Assembly (NCBI RefSeq): GCF_037975245.1
Contig: NC_092577.1
Location: 6,541,001 to 6,605,000, forward strand
DNA: 64,000 bases
Direction of reading: 5' to 3'
From: Apostichopus japonicus
Taxonomy: Eukaryota; Echinodermata; Holothuroidea; Aspidochirotida; Stichopodidae
This document shows positions 1 through 12,299 of this stretch, piece by piece. The position numbers were made by a program, and so were the translations under genes. Below the pieces are notes generated by a model, which saw only the letters and a list, made by a program, of their open reading frames with translations, made no database searches and was not told where the DNA came from. The stretch's first letter is position 1; each line of letters starts with the position of its first letter.

Positions 1-140
1 CAGTAAACGGTATATGCCTATGGGAGGTTAGTAAAGGGTAGCGATGGTTTAAAGGTCAGGTTTGTCTCTTCTCTAAATATTTTGATGAACATGCAGTAGC
101 ACGGACAATGTAAGACTATTTACAAAGTAAATATTATTTA
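1..140 (+). repeat. Fragment of dispersed repeat family
   Basis: The segment matches 8765-8870 in the same orientation and 13720-13850 in reverse. The shared text includes the GGTTTAAAGGT region and the TAAATATTTTGA-GAACAT region. Its left edge (AAACGGTATATGCCTA) is the reverse complement of text at 12310-12330 and 13828-13845. The family is cut by the window edge here. Confidence 0.7.
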
Positions 141-184
141 GCAAACAATGTAATGGAAACATATCTGAAGAGAATGTTTGAACC

Positions 185-476
185 TCTATTTATTAGGTTT
201 TGAAATTTGTTGGGATTCGTTACATTCCTCAGTCCATTGTCGTAGTGAGGTATACTGAATTAGATCATACGCTTTTCAATAGACCGAATGGTCTCTTCTT
301 TAGTGAATGCATTCCAATCTCCAGGAATATCGGCCTCAACACAATCATAGTGTTTTTTTTTTCTAAATTGTCTGTTAAATGTACTAAAATTGTATTTCCA
401 AGAATTCTTCCGGTTCATCAACTTGACTAGGAATATTCCAAGATGGATAATCTTCCGTGTATTCACTGTACGGTCG
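185..476 (-). pseudogene. Truncated 3' end of a second VLIG-like GTPase gene
   Basis: Read on the minus strand, this stretch is closely similar to the last ~65 codons and the start of the 3' UTR of the large GTPase gene at 15549-23364. It keeps the C-terminal motif ADIPGDW-AFTKEE-IRS-EK. One inserted T after the GAAGAATTC (at about 413) shifts the frame relative to the intact gene, and an A-run (at about 350-360) adds further bases. Similarity stops abruptly at about 476, so only the 3' tail survives. Homology continues past the stop into non-coding DNA, which indicates duplication of genomic DNA rather than shared protein function. I infer a pseudogene left by segmental duplication or by a break next to the repeat at 1-140. 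Confidence 0.8.
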
Positions 477-1110
477 AAGTGATACACTCTTAAAGTTCCC
501 AGTTCAGATATGACCAGAAACGGAACAAATAGGAACCAGACTCTGGATGAACCGGGCACCCATTCAATCCGGTTCAAAATGATCCGAAACCTGGTTCAAA
601 TAAAATGATCCGATGAATGATCAGATAACACAATGATACCAATATAAAACAAATCGATAAATGGAGGGCCAGGATAAAGTCTTCATATATTTATTTTTAC
701 AATATATAACTAATTACACAAAGTACATTACTACAGGATATAAAACCGAATAATTATTATAGTAACAACAATAATGCATCTACTCACAAAGGGATCACCA
801 AATATCGTTTACTGAACAAACAGGCCTTCACATAAAGATATAACAACTTTTCAACTAGTTCAGTTTTTGCCACAAATTATGCCTCAAAAACTGATGTTTC
901 TTGGAAAATACAATTTTGGAGATTCAAACTGTATGTATAGCCTGACATTAAATACAGTGTATGGTAGGCTGTAACGCATTGAATGAAAGTTGGAAATGTA
1001 ATGCGATAAGAATAAATTGCTACGTACTGAAATGTCTGCCTAAACTGCTATTAAACTTCATTTTACGTTAACTTTTAGTGGTGGGCCGTGCATGTGTAAT
1101 TATCTCTTTT
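477..1110. other. Gene-free spacer
   Basis: AT-rich DNA between the GTPase remnant and the left end of the transposon at 1111. I see no coding signal, splice-consistent exon or repeat that I recognise. Confidence 0.5.
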
Positions 1111-1197
1111 CATTTCAAATTGATGCAAAAGTTTCGTTTTAAGTTCCAATTTGTAGGTAAGGCTCTGTAGAACAATAATTTTTCGAGTGTCAAGCAC
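1111..1197 (+). repeat. Left terminal inverted repeat of the 1.1-4.5 kb element
   Basis: Pairs with 4386-4472. Key conserved blocks are TGATGCAAAAGTTTCGTTTT in the outer half and GAGTGTCAAGCAC at the inner end. Confidence 0.75.
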
Positions 1198-1658
1198 TCA
1201 CATCAAAATTTGGGGCTTTTGGGGGTGGGGGTTCCCGACCCCCCGCCGCGGCCTCTGTGAAATATGAAAAATATTGTAACTTTTGATTGGAATACCCGAT
1301 CTCAACATTTGAGGTATGTATGGATACAAGATCAAGAGAAGCAGATTGTCCTTTAGGCATATTGCCCATAGAAGCATTAATTTTGCCAGTATTGGCGCAT
1401 AACCAAAAAATAGACCAAGAGTCACAGGATCAATAAGCTGAAGCAAATAATTGTTTTGTAATAACCTGACTATTATACAAGTAACCAATGATATAGTGAT
1501 GTTTTCATCCATCTTTTAACTGTTCTACAATATGGTGGTGAGTAACTGCTGGATAATTTCTTGAATAACTTCTTGAACAATAGTTTTAATAAAAAAGTGT
1601 CAATCAAATTGACCATATAGGCCTATACATGCCAGTATTGGAAATTGTTCTGGTACAG

Positions 1659-4019
1659 CTACTTCTCGCATTTGCACTTGCACAGGCGAGTGCACCTCAA
1701 CCTTGTCCTCATGCATGTGCACCGGGAGCAGGTTCTTGTGCAAGTGAACTTCACATCCAGGTAGAACACATCCCTGGCGAGGGGCAGCGAGATCCAAATG
1801 GGAAGCAGCTTGCCATCCTCTTCTTTCCATCCATGATTAATGGTGTTGTTGACCGGCATCATGGACCTTCGGGCTGTTGTCCAGATACTCGCTTGAAAGA
1901 CACTCCTTTTGAGGTGCTGATCCAAAGCATCACTTGTTGGAGGAATTCTCTCCACGTCTCTGGTCTTCTGTGAGAACAACCTCATTCGGACAAGTTCAAC
2001 GTTACTTTCCTCGTTTGAATCATTAGAGTACAGTCTACAGACAAAGTTCCTTGTCACTTCTTTCAGCTTTGGCGTTGTTTGGTATGGAGTATCGACGATA
2101 GTTGCAAATTCCTCCATGAGGGTTGGTACTTCCTGCATTAACTTTCAGCAATATCGCTTACCCTTAAACTTAAAGAAGACGTGCTGTCTGATCCAGTGAA
2201 TGCGTGGAAGAGGGCCATTGCTTTGCAAGTTTTCGTGCCCAGGCTTGTAGCGATTGTATCCAGGGAGATCATTCTTGTTGTCTTTCCCGCTTTGAAGGAG
2301 ATCTCGATTTCTGCGGCCGGATTCATAGCCATGATGTGATGGAAATTACTTAGAAGAATTACGACAAAATCTGTGTCTCCAGTATGAACCATCCCAAGTG
2401 AAGATTTATGGAGGGCGTGGAGAAGATGTACTAGGACACGAGTGTCAGCTTCCTAGTGGTTGCATCGATCCATCGGTAGACTGTTTCCAACATGGTGAAC
2501 TCGATCACCTGCAGTAACGTAGATATTCTTGTCATCTGGGAAATCTCCTTCTGTTATCTTCTTTGACAGGAATGAGAACAATTCCTTCTTGTTATCAGCG
2601 TTTGCCAGAAACTTCTGCCAATTTCCGGGGATTTTGGCAGTAACATTTATGCGTTGTCGGGTGCCTGTTCCTTGTTTTTCCCTTGTGCCTCATTTGATTG
2701 TCAGTGCCCGATACTGGTCCCAGACAATGTCTACTCTTGTTGATCGTTTCAAGTCGTGGCGAACTCTTAGGCAGAATACCTTGTCGAATATGTATCAAAG
2801 GTCTTGCCATGGAAAGTTTTACCAGGAAGGGAGTGTATCAGTACTCCATCGGCAATAACAATGAAGTCGTAAAGATCTGGCGCAATCAGCTCCTCTTCGA
2901 CAGAAATGATGCTACTTGCCTGGTTTCTATGATGTATACCAACAAATCTGATTTGGTACAGGAAAGAGAGACCCTTCGGATGACAACGCAGGTGAGTATG
3001 GGGAAGATTCGTGACGAAAAACTCCCCCAAATCAACCCCACGGCTGTCTAGCACAACAAAGGCTTGCCCATAGAGCTCTGCATGACGTTTGAAGTGCTGC
3101 ATTCTCAGCTTATTTGCTATCGTCTTCTTTGTTTTCTTCTCATGGAACAACAGTAAGTTATTCCGCTTGATCGGTGCTGTCAGAAGTGTAACAATTGAAT
3201 CAGGCACACTCTACCTGAAATTCTTGTACTGCTCTTCCCCCATAGATTCGAATTTATGAACAGATTCGGCAGCAGCCGCAGACTTACACACCTTGTTATT
3301 CAATGTTACCAGGTCATTACTTTCCTCCTCAAAGGACTCCCCTTGCTCAGCAATACCTCTGTCAGATCTTTGTCATGGCGTTGAAATCGGTGCTGAGATG
3401 CATATCCTTCCTCATGATGAGGGAGTTCTTCATCATCCTCGTTGTAGATTACTCCAGTGAACTCCTGAACGACGCTGCTGATTTCCGGGCCAGTCACGAT
3501 CCAGCGCTCAAACATGGCAGGGCTCTCCGCGAGACCAATCATGGCACCAACTCCTTTCACTCTTTTGTTTGCTTGCTCATGTACATGATCAATTGGTAAG
3601 GATAAAAAACACCGATTGCTTCGAGTTATCGTCCAGTTTCCCCTCTCAAACTCTACCTGGATGCTATCTGGGAGACTTTCCAGGTCTCGTATAAAGATAG
3701 GAATCCACCTGGCATAATTTTGGTGATCAAAAGCAAAGAACAGAGGCACAAGCTTCCGTAGGGTATTGACCATGAGTTCAAACTTCCGTTCCCGATGTGC
3801 CCGAATGAACATAACTATGATCTGTTGGTACTTGTGTACGAGAAGCCAGAATTTGAACGTTGGGCTATCTTGAGAAGCTACCATGACACAATCCTCAAAG
3901 GTGATCTCGGTTCCATGTCTTCGAAGGCTCGTTTCAGAAGGCTGTCGAGTACCACAACAGTAACTTGATGGGCATATCTTGTTCTCATTACATTGGACGC
4001 TTTCGCAATCGAAAGGCAT
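1659..4019 (-). pseudogene. Broken ORF of a multicopy invertebrate family with Cys-rich tail (likely transposon protein)
   Basis: Five minus-strand reading segments follow one another in family order but in different frames: 4019-3306, 3207-2767, 2810-2595, 2392-2138 and 2138-1659. The N-terminal part has the YARWIPIFIRDLESLP and DHVHEQANKRVKG regions. The middle has PDSIVTLLTAPIKRNNLLLF. The next part has TGDTDFVVILLSNFHH followed by FHAFTGSDSTSS. The C-terminus ends in a cysteine cluster (CTRTCSRCTCMRTRLRC, then CKCKC). I recognise this layout from large unnamed families that are abundant in cnidarian and other marine invertebrate genomes. The acidic DTD region resembles a PIN-like nuclease core, but that is only an inference. 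At least four frame changes make this copy inactive. Its position between inverted repeats suggests it was the element's own protein. Confidence 0.65.
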
Positions 4020-4385
4020 GGTATATATTTATTCTGTCGTAGAATTTTTTTAAATTATTAATTGTAAAAGTTGATCTCGGATGGGGTTCGGTGTGCTGTA
4101 AGCCTGCAGGTGAATTACCAATTCCTCCCCATACACCCCTAACCCAGTTTTTTTATCAAATTGGGGGAGGGGTTGGGAAGGGGTTTCGTTTAAGGATTTT
4201 GACCTTTTTTCTCCCTATTGGGCCAATTTAATTTGATTATAGGTCTATAGGCATACTTAAAAGGTATATTGATTACTATGGTCCAATTTTTGTTGTTGAA
4301 TTATGAGCTTTTTTTCAGGAAAAATTGTAATTCACGAATTTCGATGGCGGCCATTTTGGATAATGGGCAAAAAAAAAAAATCTGC

Positions 4386-4472
4386 GTGCTTGACACTCTA
4401 ACCAAAATTGTTTTATAGACCCTGACCTTCAAATTAGTAGTGAAAACGAAACTTTTGCATCAAGTTGAAATG
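4386..4472 (-). repeat. Right terminal inverted repeat of the 1.1-4.5 kb element
   Basis: Reverse complement of the left repeat with about 15 mismatches in 87 positions and no gap. Confidence 0.75.
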
Positions 4473-7180
4473 ACTAAGTGTCGGGGCCTATTCTAGATAT
4501 AATGTGGACATGGTTATTATGCATTGACCTCTGTTGACCGTTGACTTCCATGTTAAGCAAAACCAATCAACTACTCAACAGAAGCTACCAATTTTGAAGT
4601 TCAAGCGATATTTACTTTTTTAATTATGTTGCAAACACGCAGGTTTCATATACAGAGATCTTTGCATATATTACTTTAGCCTATTGCAAGGATTTAAACA
4701 CTTTAAGAGATAAAATTAAAATTTTATGATAAAAAACCATACGAATAAATAGATAAACAGTTACTTCAGATAAAAAAAAAGAGAACAAAAAAGGGACATT
4801 TTTTCCAAGAGCTAGTTAAATGGATTTTTCACTTCTAAAACTGCAAGATTCTATTCAGCAGCCAAAGTAAACAATGGTGTGTTTCAAGCAAGAAGCTATG
4901 ACAATTATGAAATGCATAACGAAAGGTATATACCATAACTGATAAGACATTGCAAACGTTACAGGCTCACCACAGAGGATGATCTGACTCTAAAAATCTT
5001 TGAAACTTTATAATCGCTGCAAGGAAGTGTAATGCTCAGTGGACAAAATAAACCAATGAAAAGAATAAGTGTCTCATTTAACAAGCAAAGGTAGACCAGA
5101 TAGCCTAAAATGATTTGTGATTTCTTGCCACAAAAGAACTGATAGTCCTACTTAGCTTGAATACAGTTTTTGAAGGTAAGGCTTATGTTGGTAAGCAACA
5201 AATGTTGACATTTACTGTAAACAAGTTAGACCACCTCGCACAAGTGAACGAGAAAACGTAAGTTGATGTCGCCGTGTTAGCCTTGTTACAAGGTTTTCAG
5301 TATGACCATATAACCTAAATGACTCAACGACATCGATAGAAAACAAATGAAGTAAATGAATGAATATCTTTCGTTTAGTTATAACATGCTGTCTCTTTAT
5401 TATATAACATACAGTTACAGACGCCAACGAGACTTGGATAAATAGTTTGGTTGTTTGATGTCTTGCTCAGATTCTTTCTTGGATGACGTTTCTTTAAAGA
5501 AAAATGCCCCTGTATTGATTTTGTTATCACCATCTCTCTACTATTATTCTGGGAAGTCGTTTTGATTAAGTTATGCATCGGATATCCAGGCTGTAACTTC
5601 ATCTGTCGCTCTCTCCCCCTTTTTGAAGTTACCGTCCACTGCACTCCTTATTCCTGACTGAGGAAATTGCTAGTTAATTTGGACATAGACTCACTCACAT
5701 GCTGTGCCGACGTCCGCTGAATCGCAGGTCACTTCCTCGCTATACCCGAGAAAATTGAAAGTACTGTAATTCATAAGTTTAACAGTTTTAGAAAATAACC
5801 CTGTGCATTTTAAATTATCGTCGTAATTAAAAGCGTTTATTAACAAACTAACAATATAAAAAAACATAACTTATGTTGTCTCTCATGTCGTCTTTTGGTG
5901 TTGCATTCACGTGTTAATATGCGCAAAACGTTAGGCTAGAACGGGTCATTCCAGTCACGTTCTTAAAAATATGATATCACGTTTTATATTTTCCGAAAGT
6001 TAGTTTCACGGATTAATGCGAGATCCGAAATTAGAGCAGTCACGATTAGTGGGACAATCGGCAGACGTGGCGCTATAACTAACAAAAGTGTGTATTAAGT
6101 ATTCGAGCCTAGAGCCTTGGTCTTGAGTCTTAATTGTATTCAGCCTTGAGCCTTCAGCCATGACATTGAACCTCCATTGCTTCCTGCGACATCCCAAATT
6201 AGAGTGGTCACGATTTAATGGGACAATCGCCAGTCTTGGAGTTGTTACTAAATACTGTTAAGTACAATAAGTTTAGCCTTAAGCCTTCATTGCTTTAGAA
6301 TTGAGCCTTCAGCTTTGGTCATATATGATCTAAATCCTGTTTTACCCAAAAAAGGGTTTATACTTTATAGTGTGATGGAAATGACCAAAACTTTTGCAAG
6401 TTATGTGCACGGCAGAAGTTCTGGAAAAAGGTGGCGCTCGTTCACTGAATTCTTCAGCACCAAAGATCTGATATTTCTCGGCTAGGTGCTACAATCCCCT
6501 GGCAATTTGGGTTGTCGTAGAGTACTTGAGTTCAGTCAAATTGTATTCTAAACAAAGAAATTCAAAATTGGGACAGTTGAAAATGTATTATTTCCGTTTT
6601 TACGTGTGGCTTTAGTAATCCTATTTATATGGAGAGTGTATGGGTGACGAACTGTTGAGAACGAGCCCTTGATTGCTCAGGCATGTGAACCAAATTCGTT
6701 TGATGAAGACATACTGGAGGTTAAGGAGACATACAAATGTCACAAAACACTGCTTACCCTCTCTCACATCGTTCATTCTCTACCATTATAAATTTCCCAT
6801 CCGTACCATCACCCCTGCAGTCCATCAACACCCACAATCCTCCCATCATAGTGCCTCCTTATTCCTTCTCTCTACTTTAATAATAAAGTCATGTCTCCTC
6901 AGCCAACTGATTTCCTTAATCTTTTTGCCGCCTATCTCTTTCATTTAACTATTCCCCCTTTTCTCTGCCTAGATTGGTTCTGTTTATTGTTGAATGGTAC
7001 TTTGTATCAAGTGATCACGTCACGGCCTAACGACGCTGTGAGCTCAAACATGTCCACGAAGAAAACACCATCGGCCAATGAATAAAGGGCTCGACAAACG
7101 GTGGAACATGGCCAAAATTTGAAGCCGCATGTTACACTTTTACCGCTGCATGATCCACGAATAATACTTTCCAGGAAACA
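4473..7180. other. Gene-free stretch
   Basis: No exon or recognisable protein was found on either strand. It contains an imperfect tandem duplication at 6027-6330 and pyrimidine-rich DNA at about 6750-6970. The short reading frames here have no family resemblance. Confidence 0.5.
6027..6330 (+). repeat. Imperfect tandem duplication, ~168-bp unit
   Basis: The block with AATTAGAG, GTCACGATT and GGGACAATCG at about 6027-6070 recurs at about 6195-6235. The following text, including GAGCCTTCAGC, recurs with the same spacing. Confidence 0.55.
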
Positions 7181-7229
7181 CAAGATCACACCTATTGCGC
7201 TATACTGGTTTCGTGATCAAAAAAATACT

Positions 7230-7560
7230 GCTAACAATAATTTACAACCAAAAATCCCATGTTGGATGGTTCCGTTTACCTCTTTGTCCATATAACTGTC
7301 TGAAATTTAGTCCTTGGTGGTTTTTACTTTTGTCTAAGCCTCTGAGGAAAATTCAGGTTAGATCGAAACGCCAGATCTTTCAACTTTTATATGTACTGTG
7401 GTGTCTTATATTTTAACAAATTGCATGATAGATTCCTTAGTACCTGATTGGATAGGCCAAAAAATATTCACCAAACACAAATATTGCCTAAACTGAAACG
7501 TAATTGGCGCTATGCACGATTTGATTAATACACCAGGCTTTCTATGCTAAAGAGAAATCC
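7230..7560 (+). repeat. Dispersed repeat block A, copy 1
   Basis: Direct repeat of 14216-14550. Shared marks are GGT(C)CCGTTTACCTCTTTGT, the AAGCCTCTGAGGAAA hammerhead-like core, ATCGAAACG, GTGGTGTCT, and near the end AACGTAATTGGCGCTATGCA with CACCAG-CTTTCTA. Confidence 0.7.
7342..7369 (+). ncRNA. Hammerhead-ribozyme-like core (degenerate)
   Basis: CTGAGGA is followed after 16 bases by CGAAAC, matching the two invariant strands of a hammerhead (CUGANGA and GAAAC). The intervening pairing is weak in this copy, and I could not delimit stems I and III. Homologous to 14332-14360. Confidence 0.3.
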
Positions 7561-7583
7561 ATGAGGTGTCTAGTTATAGCAAA

Positions 7584-9900
7584 ACATGCATTGTATTCCA
7601 TTGCAACTTCAATCGCGTGACAGAGTACGTTCTTTTTTTCTAATATCATACACTTCTAAGATAATTCTTAAAATTCAGAATGTTTATGTTTCACAAAATT
7701 CTGAAAAAATCAGTATACTGGCGAAACCAAAACCACCCTCAAGAAGCGATTCTATGGTCACAGATCCACAGTCAACGCCATGAAGGCTGAGTCCCTAGCT
7801 GGGCAACACTTTAACCTTCCAAACCATACCATTAACGACATGTCCCTACAGGGGACTGAATCCTTAGGTAGCCGTCCTGACCTAGGACGAATCAGCAGAG
7901 AGAGGCCGTGGATGCAACGCCTTCACACTAGTCAACCCCATGGGTACAACATTCAGGAAGGACATGACTAACCTTTCTCCTGCCTCCCTCCTCCCTCCTT
8001 CTCCCCTTGCCCTCCCCCCTGCCTCATCACTCCTCTTCTCATAGCTCTCTTCCAGCCTTTTTTCCACCCTTTCTGTTTTTGTCTTTCTCAAGTGTATTCC
8101 GTACCAGCTTCCCTTAATGCTCTCTTTTCCCTTCCACTGTTTATCTTTTACCTTTCCTCTTCCCCTGTTGGTTTATTTCTTCCTTCTCTCCATCCCTTGT
8201 CTACTAATCCCCTTACATCCATCTCTTTGTTTTCACCATGCTCATTAACATGTCTGTATGCTGTGTGTGTTTTTGTCCCTTCTGTTACTGTTACTTGTCA
8301 TTTAGCCTTTGAAGACGATCCTGCTAGGATCGAACCTCCATGTCATCTTACTTTTACACACAGTATACACTTCTACTAGCACAATGACCTAATAATTTTA
8401 AATGTACTTCTTTTACGACTGTGGTTATTCATTAATTTATAATATGATTATTCTAGTTTAGTGTCTGTATAGTTTTGCTGATATGCTTTACCTTCATTCC
8501 CGTTAACTCTATATTTTTGTAATACTATCAAATTCAGTACTACCAAACAATGCGAATATAACTATGAATCACATTTACAGCGACTGAGCATTTAGGTTTA
8601 ATTTATTTAAAAAACAAATAGTGTTAAAAATCGTTGCAAAAATTACTATTATAATGTCACTGAAGACGAATGAGACATGAGCACAGCAAATTCCTGTAAG
8701 ATTAAATCATTGTAGCAAAGTAAGCTATGAACGCTATCGTAGTCAATAACATTAAAGATATATAATTATAGTGGTGAGGGGTTGTGAAGGGTAGAGATTT
8801 TTCCTGTAATTATTTTGACGAAACATTAGCATGGAAAACTTAAGACAAATGGCAATATACTAACGTGGGTACGTGAATTTTGCACTTTATAAGGATACTT
8901 TTGAAGGTTATCTTTACATATACAAACGAAGTTAATGTCTGAATTGAAAACGAATTAGAAAATATTTACGAAACAGCGTTTGTGCTCAAGTAACGAAAAA
9001 TATATTGTGTAAAATGAATTGGAAAAACCGTGTTTATTTTCCTCTCTGTTAACTGTGCGAGGAATGTCTCTGAGGTATTCCCAACAATCACAGGAAGTGA
9101 TACTGCCAATGCCACTACCAAATGATTCATCTTATTTTTAGGGAACCTTGAAAAGATATCCTTCTAGTTTGTATCACCGAATATATGATTACACTTCACT
9201 GTCCGGCGGTATAATAAGCACGATGTCGATTCAGATTGAATGTCTGTAGCGATATTATTTTATAATAAGAAAAAAAAACAGCAACTACACACTTTACGTA
9301 AGATCACGTTTATTTATTCTATAATTTGACATTTGAATTTGAAGTCTTTACCATAGCAAAAACATACATGAGAATAAGAATAACTTGTCACTTTTGGTGT
9401 TGTCAAAATATTCGTTACAAACGTTACTTCACAAAGCTCTAACAACGCATGATTCAAAAGCATTAGTGCATTATTGCAGTTAACACGCTTTAACAACGTT
9501 GCAATACCGACATTATTACACTTTTCTACACTACTTTGTCAATTGGATTGCAATAAATGTTTCTTATAATATCGCCATAACATTTGATATTCATAACTCT
9601 TTTCAAAACGTTAGCAGAACTTACTATTTGTAGAAGTTGTAATCGATGGTACATGCAATGTTCGATCAAATATAGGTAAATGAACATTTGCAAAAAGGCC
9701 AGTAAAAAAATTTAGGTTAATGAGTAAATAATCCTATAATGTAAAATCTCAGAATAACCAGTACTCCCATAACCATCCAGCCCTGCTCCAGCACCAGCGA
9801 AACCACCGTCTCAGCCTTAGCCCAGCCTTAGACCCATCCTTAAACCCATCCCCATCCCCATACCAACCCCCACCGCACCCAACCCTATCGTATTTTTATA
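7584..9900 (+). repeat. Dispersed repeat family, largest + copy
   Basis: A patchwork of blocks found elsewhere in the window. The block at 7584-7690 (TTCCATTGCAACTTCAATCG, GTGACA) recurs at 11330-11400 and inverted at 12790-12850 and 24860-24900. Block 8395-8600 (GATTATTCTAGTTTAG, ATATGCTTTACCTTCATT) recurs at 11400-11540 and inverted at 12590-12790. Block 8760-9900 is inverted at 12850-13830. No coding capacity is visible. A pyrimidine-rich tract lies at 7965-8250. Confidence 0.7.
8309..8335 (+). ncRNA. Degenerate hammerhead-like hairpin (GATCCTGCTAGGATC)
   Basis: TTGAAGAC, then the hairpin GATCC-TGCTA-GGATC, then GAAC resembles CUGANGA-stem II-GAAAC with substitutions in both invariant strands. 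It lies in the repeat and is probably inactive here. Confidence 0.35.
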
Positions 9901-11270
9901 GGTCAACAGTATGGCACTCAAGATTCCGAAAGTCAGATAATGGTCATACTTCAATAATTGTTGTACTACCACACTACGACAATTTAGTTACCTTGTTTAA
10001 TATATTAATCACTGAGGCTGGAAACAAACTGGACGATCAAAGCTGCTAAAAGAATACTCTTGACGACCTCTAACGTGCTAAACTGTATAGCTAATACCCT
10101 TGCCATTTAAACCCCATAAACATATACAGTGTGTGTACTTTGCACAGACTAGCATATTTCTTAATAAATAAATGGTAGACTCCGTAAATAGTTGTCAGGA
10201 GGGCTAGTTAACTTGCCTTGATTGCGCGTCACAAGTATATACTTCAAGCATTGATGTAGTTAACTGTTTCTTTCATCTATGTGCAAAATAATATCCCGTT
10301 GTCTAAATACTCTGGCTAATGACAATTTTTTTCTTCATAAAAAAAAACTGTTATGAGTGACAACAATAACTCGTTTAAGCTAAAGCAAAATTTTAATTGA
10401 AGTTTCCCTTTTAAAGGAAATTTATTTATAAAAACCTATTAATTTTTCCCTCTTTTACCCATAATTATTGATTAAATTTACAAGAAAAGAACCAATAACT
10501 GTCCATGTTTTTTTTTTTGGTATTGGCCATTAAATGTAGTAAAGGCTTACACTCTACAGTACTTTCTTGTGTGCGCGATTGGTGGTTGTCATGTTTTATG
10601 TACTTTGGTAGACAACATAACAACAATAACTGATTCTAACATATAGCCGATTGTTCAATGAATCGGTGACCCCTTGTCAACTAAAGAAGTAGCATAACTT
10701 GTTGAACTCATTCAATTCCGAATCCAAAATCCAGGAACACCTTTATAAAGTAGTCAATTGAGATTATGAGGAGAAAAACGTTCTGTTTCATATTTTGATT
10801 ATGTAATTAGTGCTTATATAAACGAAAGTCAGGCGTAATATTCTTTTGTCGAATTCAACATAATTAGTCAAAGTTGTCTGAAGTTGCGATATTTCTGTCA
10901 CTATTCTTAGATTACACAGCAAACAGTACATAACTACTTAACAGTATGCATATAATAAACAGGATGGGAAAGATAGAGCATGTAAAATATATTTTAGTCT
11001 ACCATCATTGCAAGTGATATTGGTATTTAACGTATAAAATATTATCAGAATCAGCAGCACAACGTTTCAATCAAGATCAACATTGTCTTCATCACATAAT
11101 CGTGCCTAAGCATTACGAGAGACTTTCTTCAGACAAAAAAATCAAACTAACATCTGACTTCATTGGTATCACATTTCATCTGTTGACAAAGGAGGAGGAG
11201 ATATGTTTTTATGCATTTATAGGTGAGCTTTGTTGATAATGATCTCGTGCCTTGCTATTATTTATATGCA
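9900..11270. other. Gene-free stretch
   Basis: AT-rich, with no exon, RNA gene or repeat that I recognise. Confidence 0.45.
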
Positions 11271-11540
11271 AACGCCATTTGAAGTACTTTCAGTTTAAAA
11301 ATAAACTACCTTTGAACCTAGCTATATCACAAAATGCAATTTATTCCATTGCAATTTCAATCGCGTGACAAAACTACGTTTTGTTTTTAATATTATACAC
11401 TGATAGTTCCTAAGTGTACTTCTTTTTCGACGATGCTTATTTAATTTATCATTTGATTATTCTAGTTTAGGTTTTGGGACAGTTTAATGATATGCTTTAC
11501 CTTCATTGTCGTTAAATATGTACATTTGGAATAGTATGCT
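11270..11540 (+). repeat. Dispersed repeat family, short + copy
   Basis: Matches 7584-7690 plus 8395-8520, and is inverted at 13890-14000 and 24860-24990 (AACGCCA-TTGAAGTA, ACCTAGCTAT-T, TCAATCGCGTGACA). It ends where the LINE remnant begins. Confidence 0.65.
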
Positions 11541-11555
11541 GTACACAGGGGTGAG

Positions 11556-12230
11556 GTAGTTTTCATTGTCCTTCTTAATTTGTCTGCAGCATTCGATACA
11601 GTTGATCATAACCTGTTACTTAAACGTCTCCATGATAACTTTGGTGTGACTGGAACAGTACTTGAATGGTTTGCAAGTTATTTGGAAAGAAGAACCAGTT
11701 TTGTGAACATCAATGTTGTCTCTTCTAATGAAAGTAGGTTAATATGACCCCCTCCAGTGAAGTTCGTAATCCCGGGATCATGTTTGATTCAGATTTTAAA
11801 ATGACAAAACAGGATAACAGCTAAGTTTCATCATATCATTATTTTCTCAGGAATTTATTTCGTATTGGCCGTTATTTTGATAAAGAAACTCGTCATGCTG
11901 TTGTCCACGCAGTTCTCCTCTGACGTTTTGACTATGGAAATGCCCTTTAATGTGGTGCTACATCAAAAGACCTGAATCGCATTCAATCCCTTCAAAATCG
12001 TTGTGCTAAATTTATTTTCTCGGCAGCTAGGTTAGATATCCCAAAACCTCTTCTACGTGCCCTACATTGGTTACCTATTCGTGAAAGAATCCATTTAAAA
12101 TTATGTCTTTATGTGTATAAATGTATGAATAACGCAGCCCCCGCTTAACTCTCTAACATGCTTCAGCGGAAAACCGCACCATTATCTGGTCCCGTTACCA
12201 GGCCTGCAATGAATGAGACCTTGCTTCTTA
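11556..12230 (+). pseudogene. Non-LTR retrotransposon ORF2 remnant (Jockey/CR1-like)
   Basis: Translation gives LNLSAAFDTVDHNLLLKRLH and GTVLEWFASYLERRTSF, which is the reverse transcriptase palm start. It then jumps to VRNPGIMFDSDFK, RFDYGNA, LNRIQSLQNRCAKFIF, and finally RALHWLPIRERIHLKLCLYV, which is the conserved C-terminal end of the ORF2 protein. The catalytic YADD region and everything between these two parts is missing. Stops interrupt the rest, for example just before the VSSYHYFLRN region. It is a dead, internally deleted, 5'-truncated LINE lying between the arms of the repeat family. Confidence 0.85.
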
Positions 12231-12299
12231 CGTCATCTTCTAAGTCCATGCTAACGTTTCGTTAAATCATTACAGATGAGAGCAAACCTGTACCCTCCC

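Larger units (their letters stand above)
1111..4472. mobile_element. DNA transposon with 87-bp terminal inverted repeats, decayed
   Basis: Positions 1111-1197 and the reverse complement of 4386-4472 are both 87 bases long. They align without gaps at roughly 83% identity by eye, and both run from CATTTCAA at the outer edge to GAGTGTCAAGCAC at the inner edge. The 3.36-kb interval holds one decayed coding region (1659-4019, minus strand). No clear target-site duplication is visible outside the repeats, so the true ends could lie slightly further out. The inner flanks carry G/C-rich runs (1217-1250 and 4140-4190). The superfamily is not assigned; inverted ends plus a single internal gene are typical of cut-and-paste elements. 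Confidence 0.65.
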
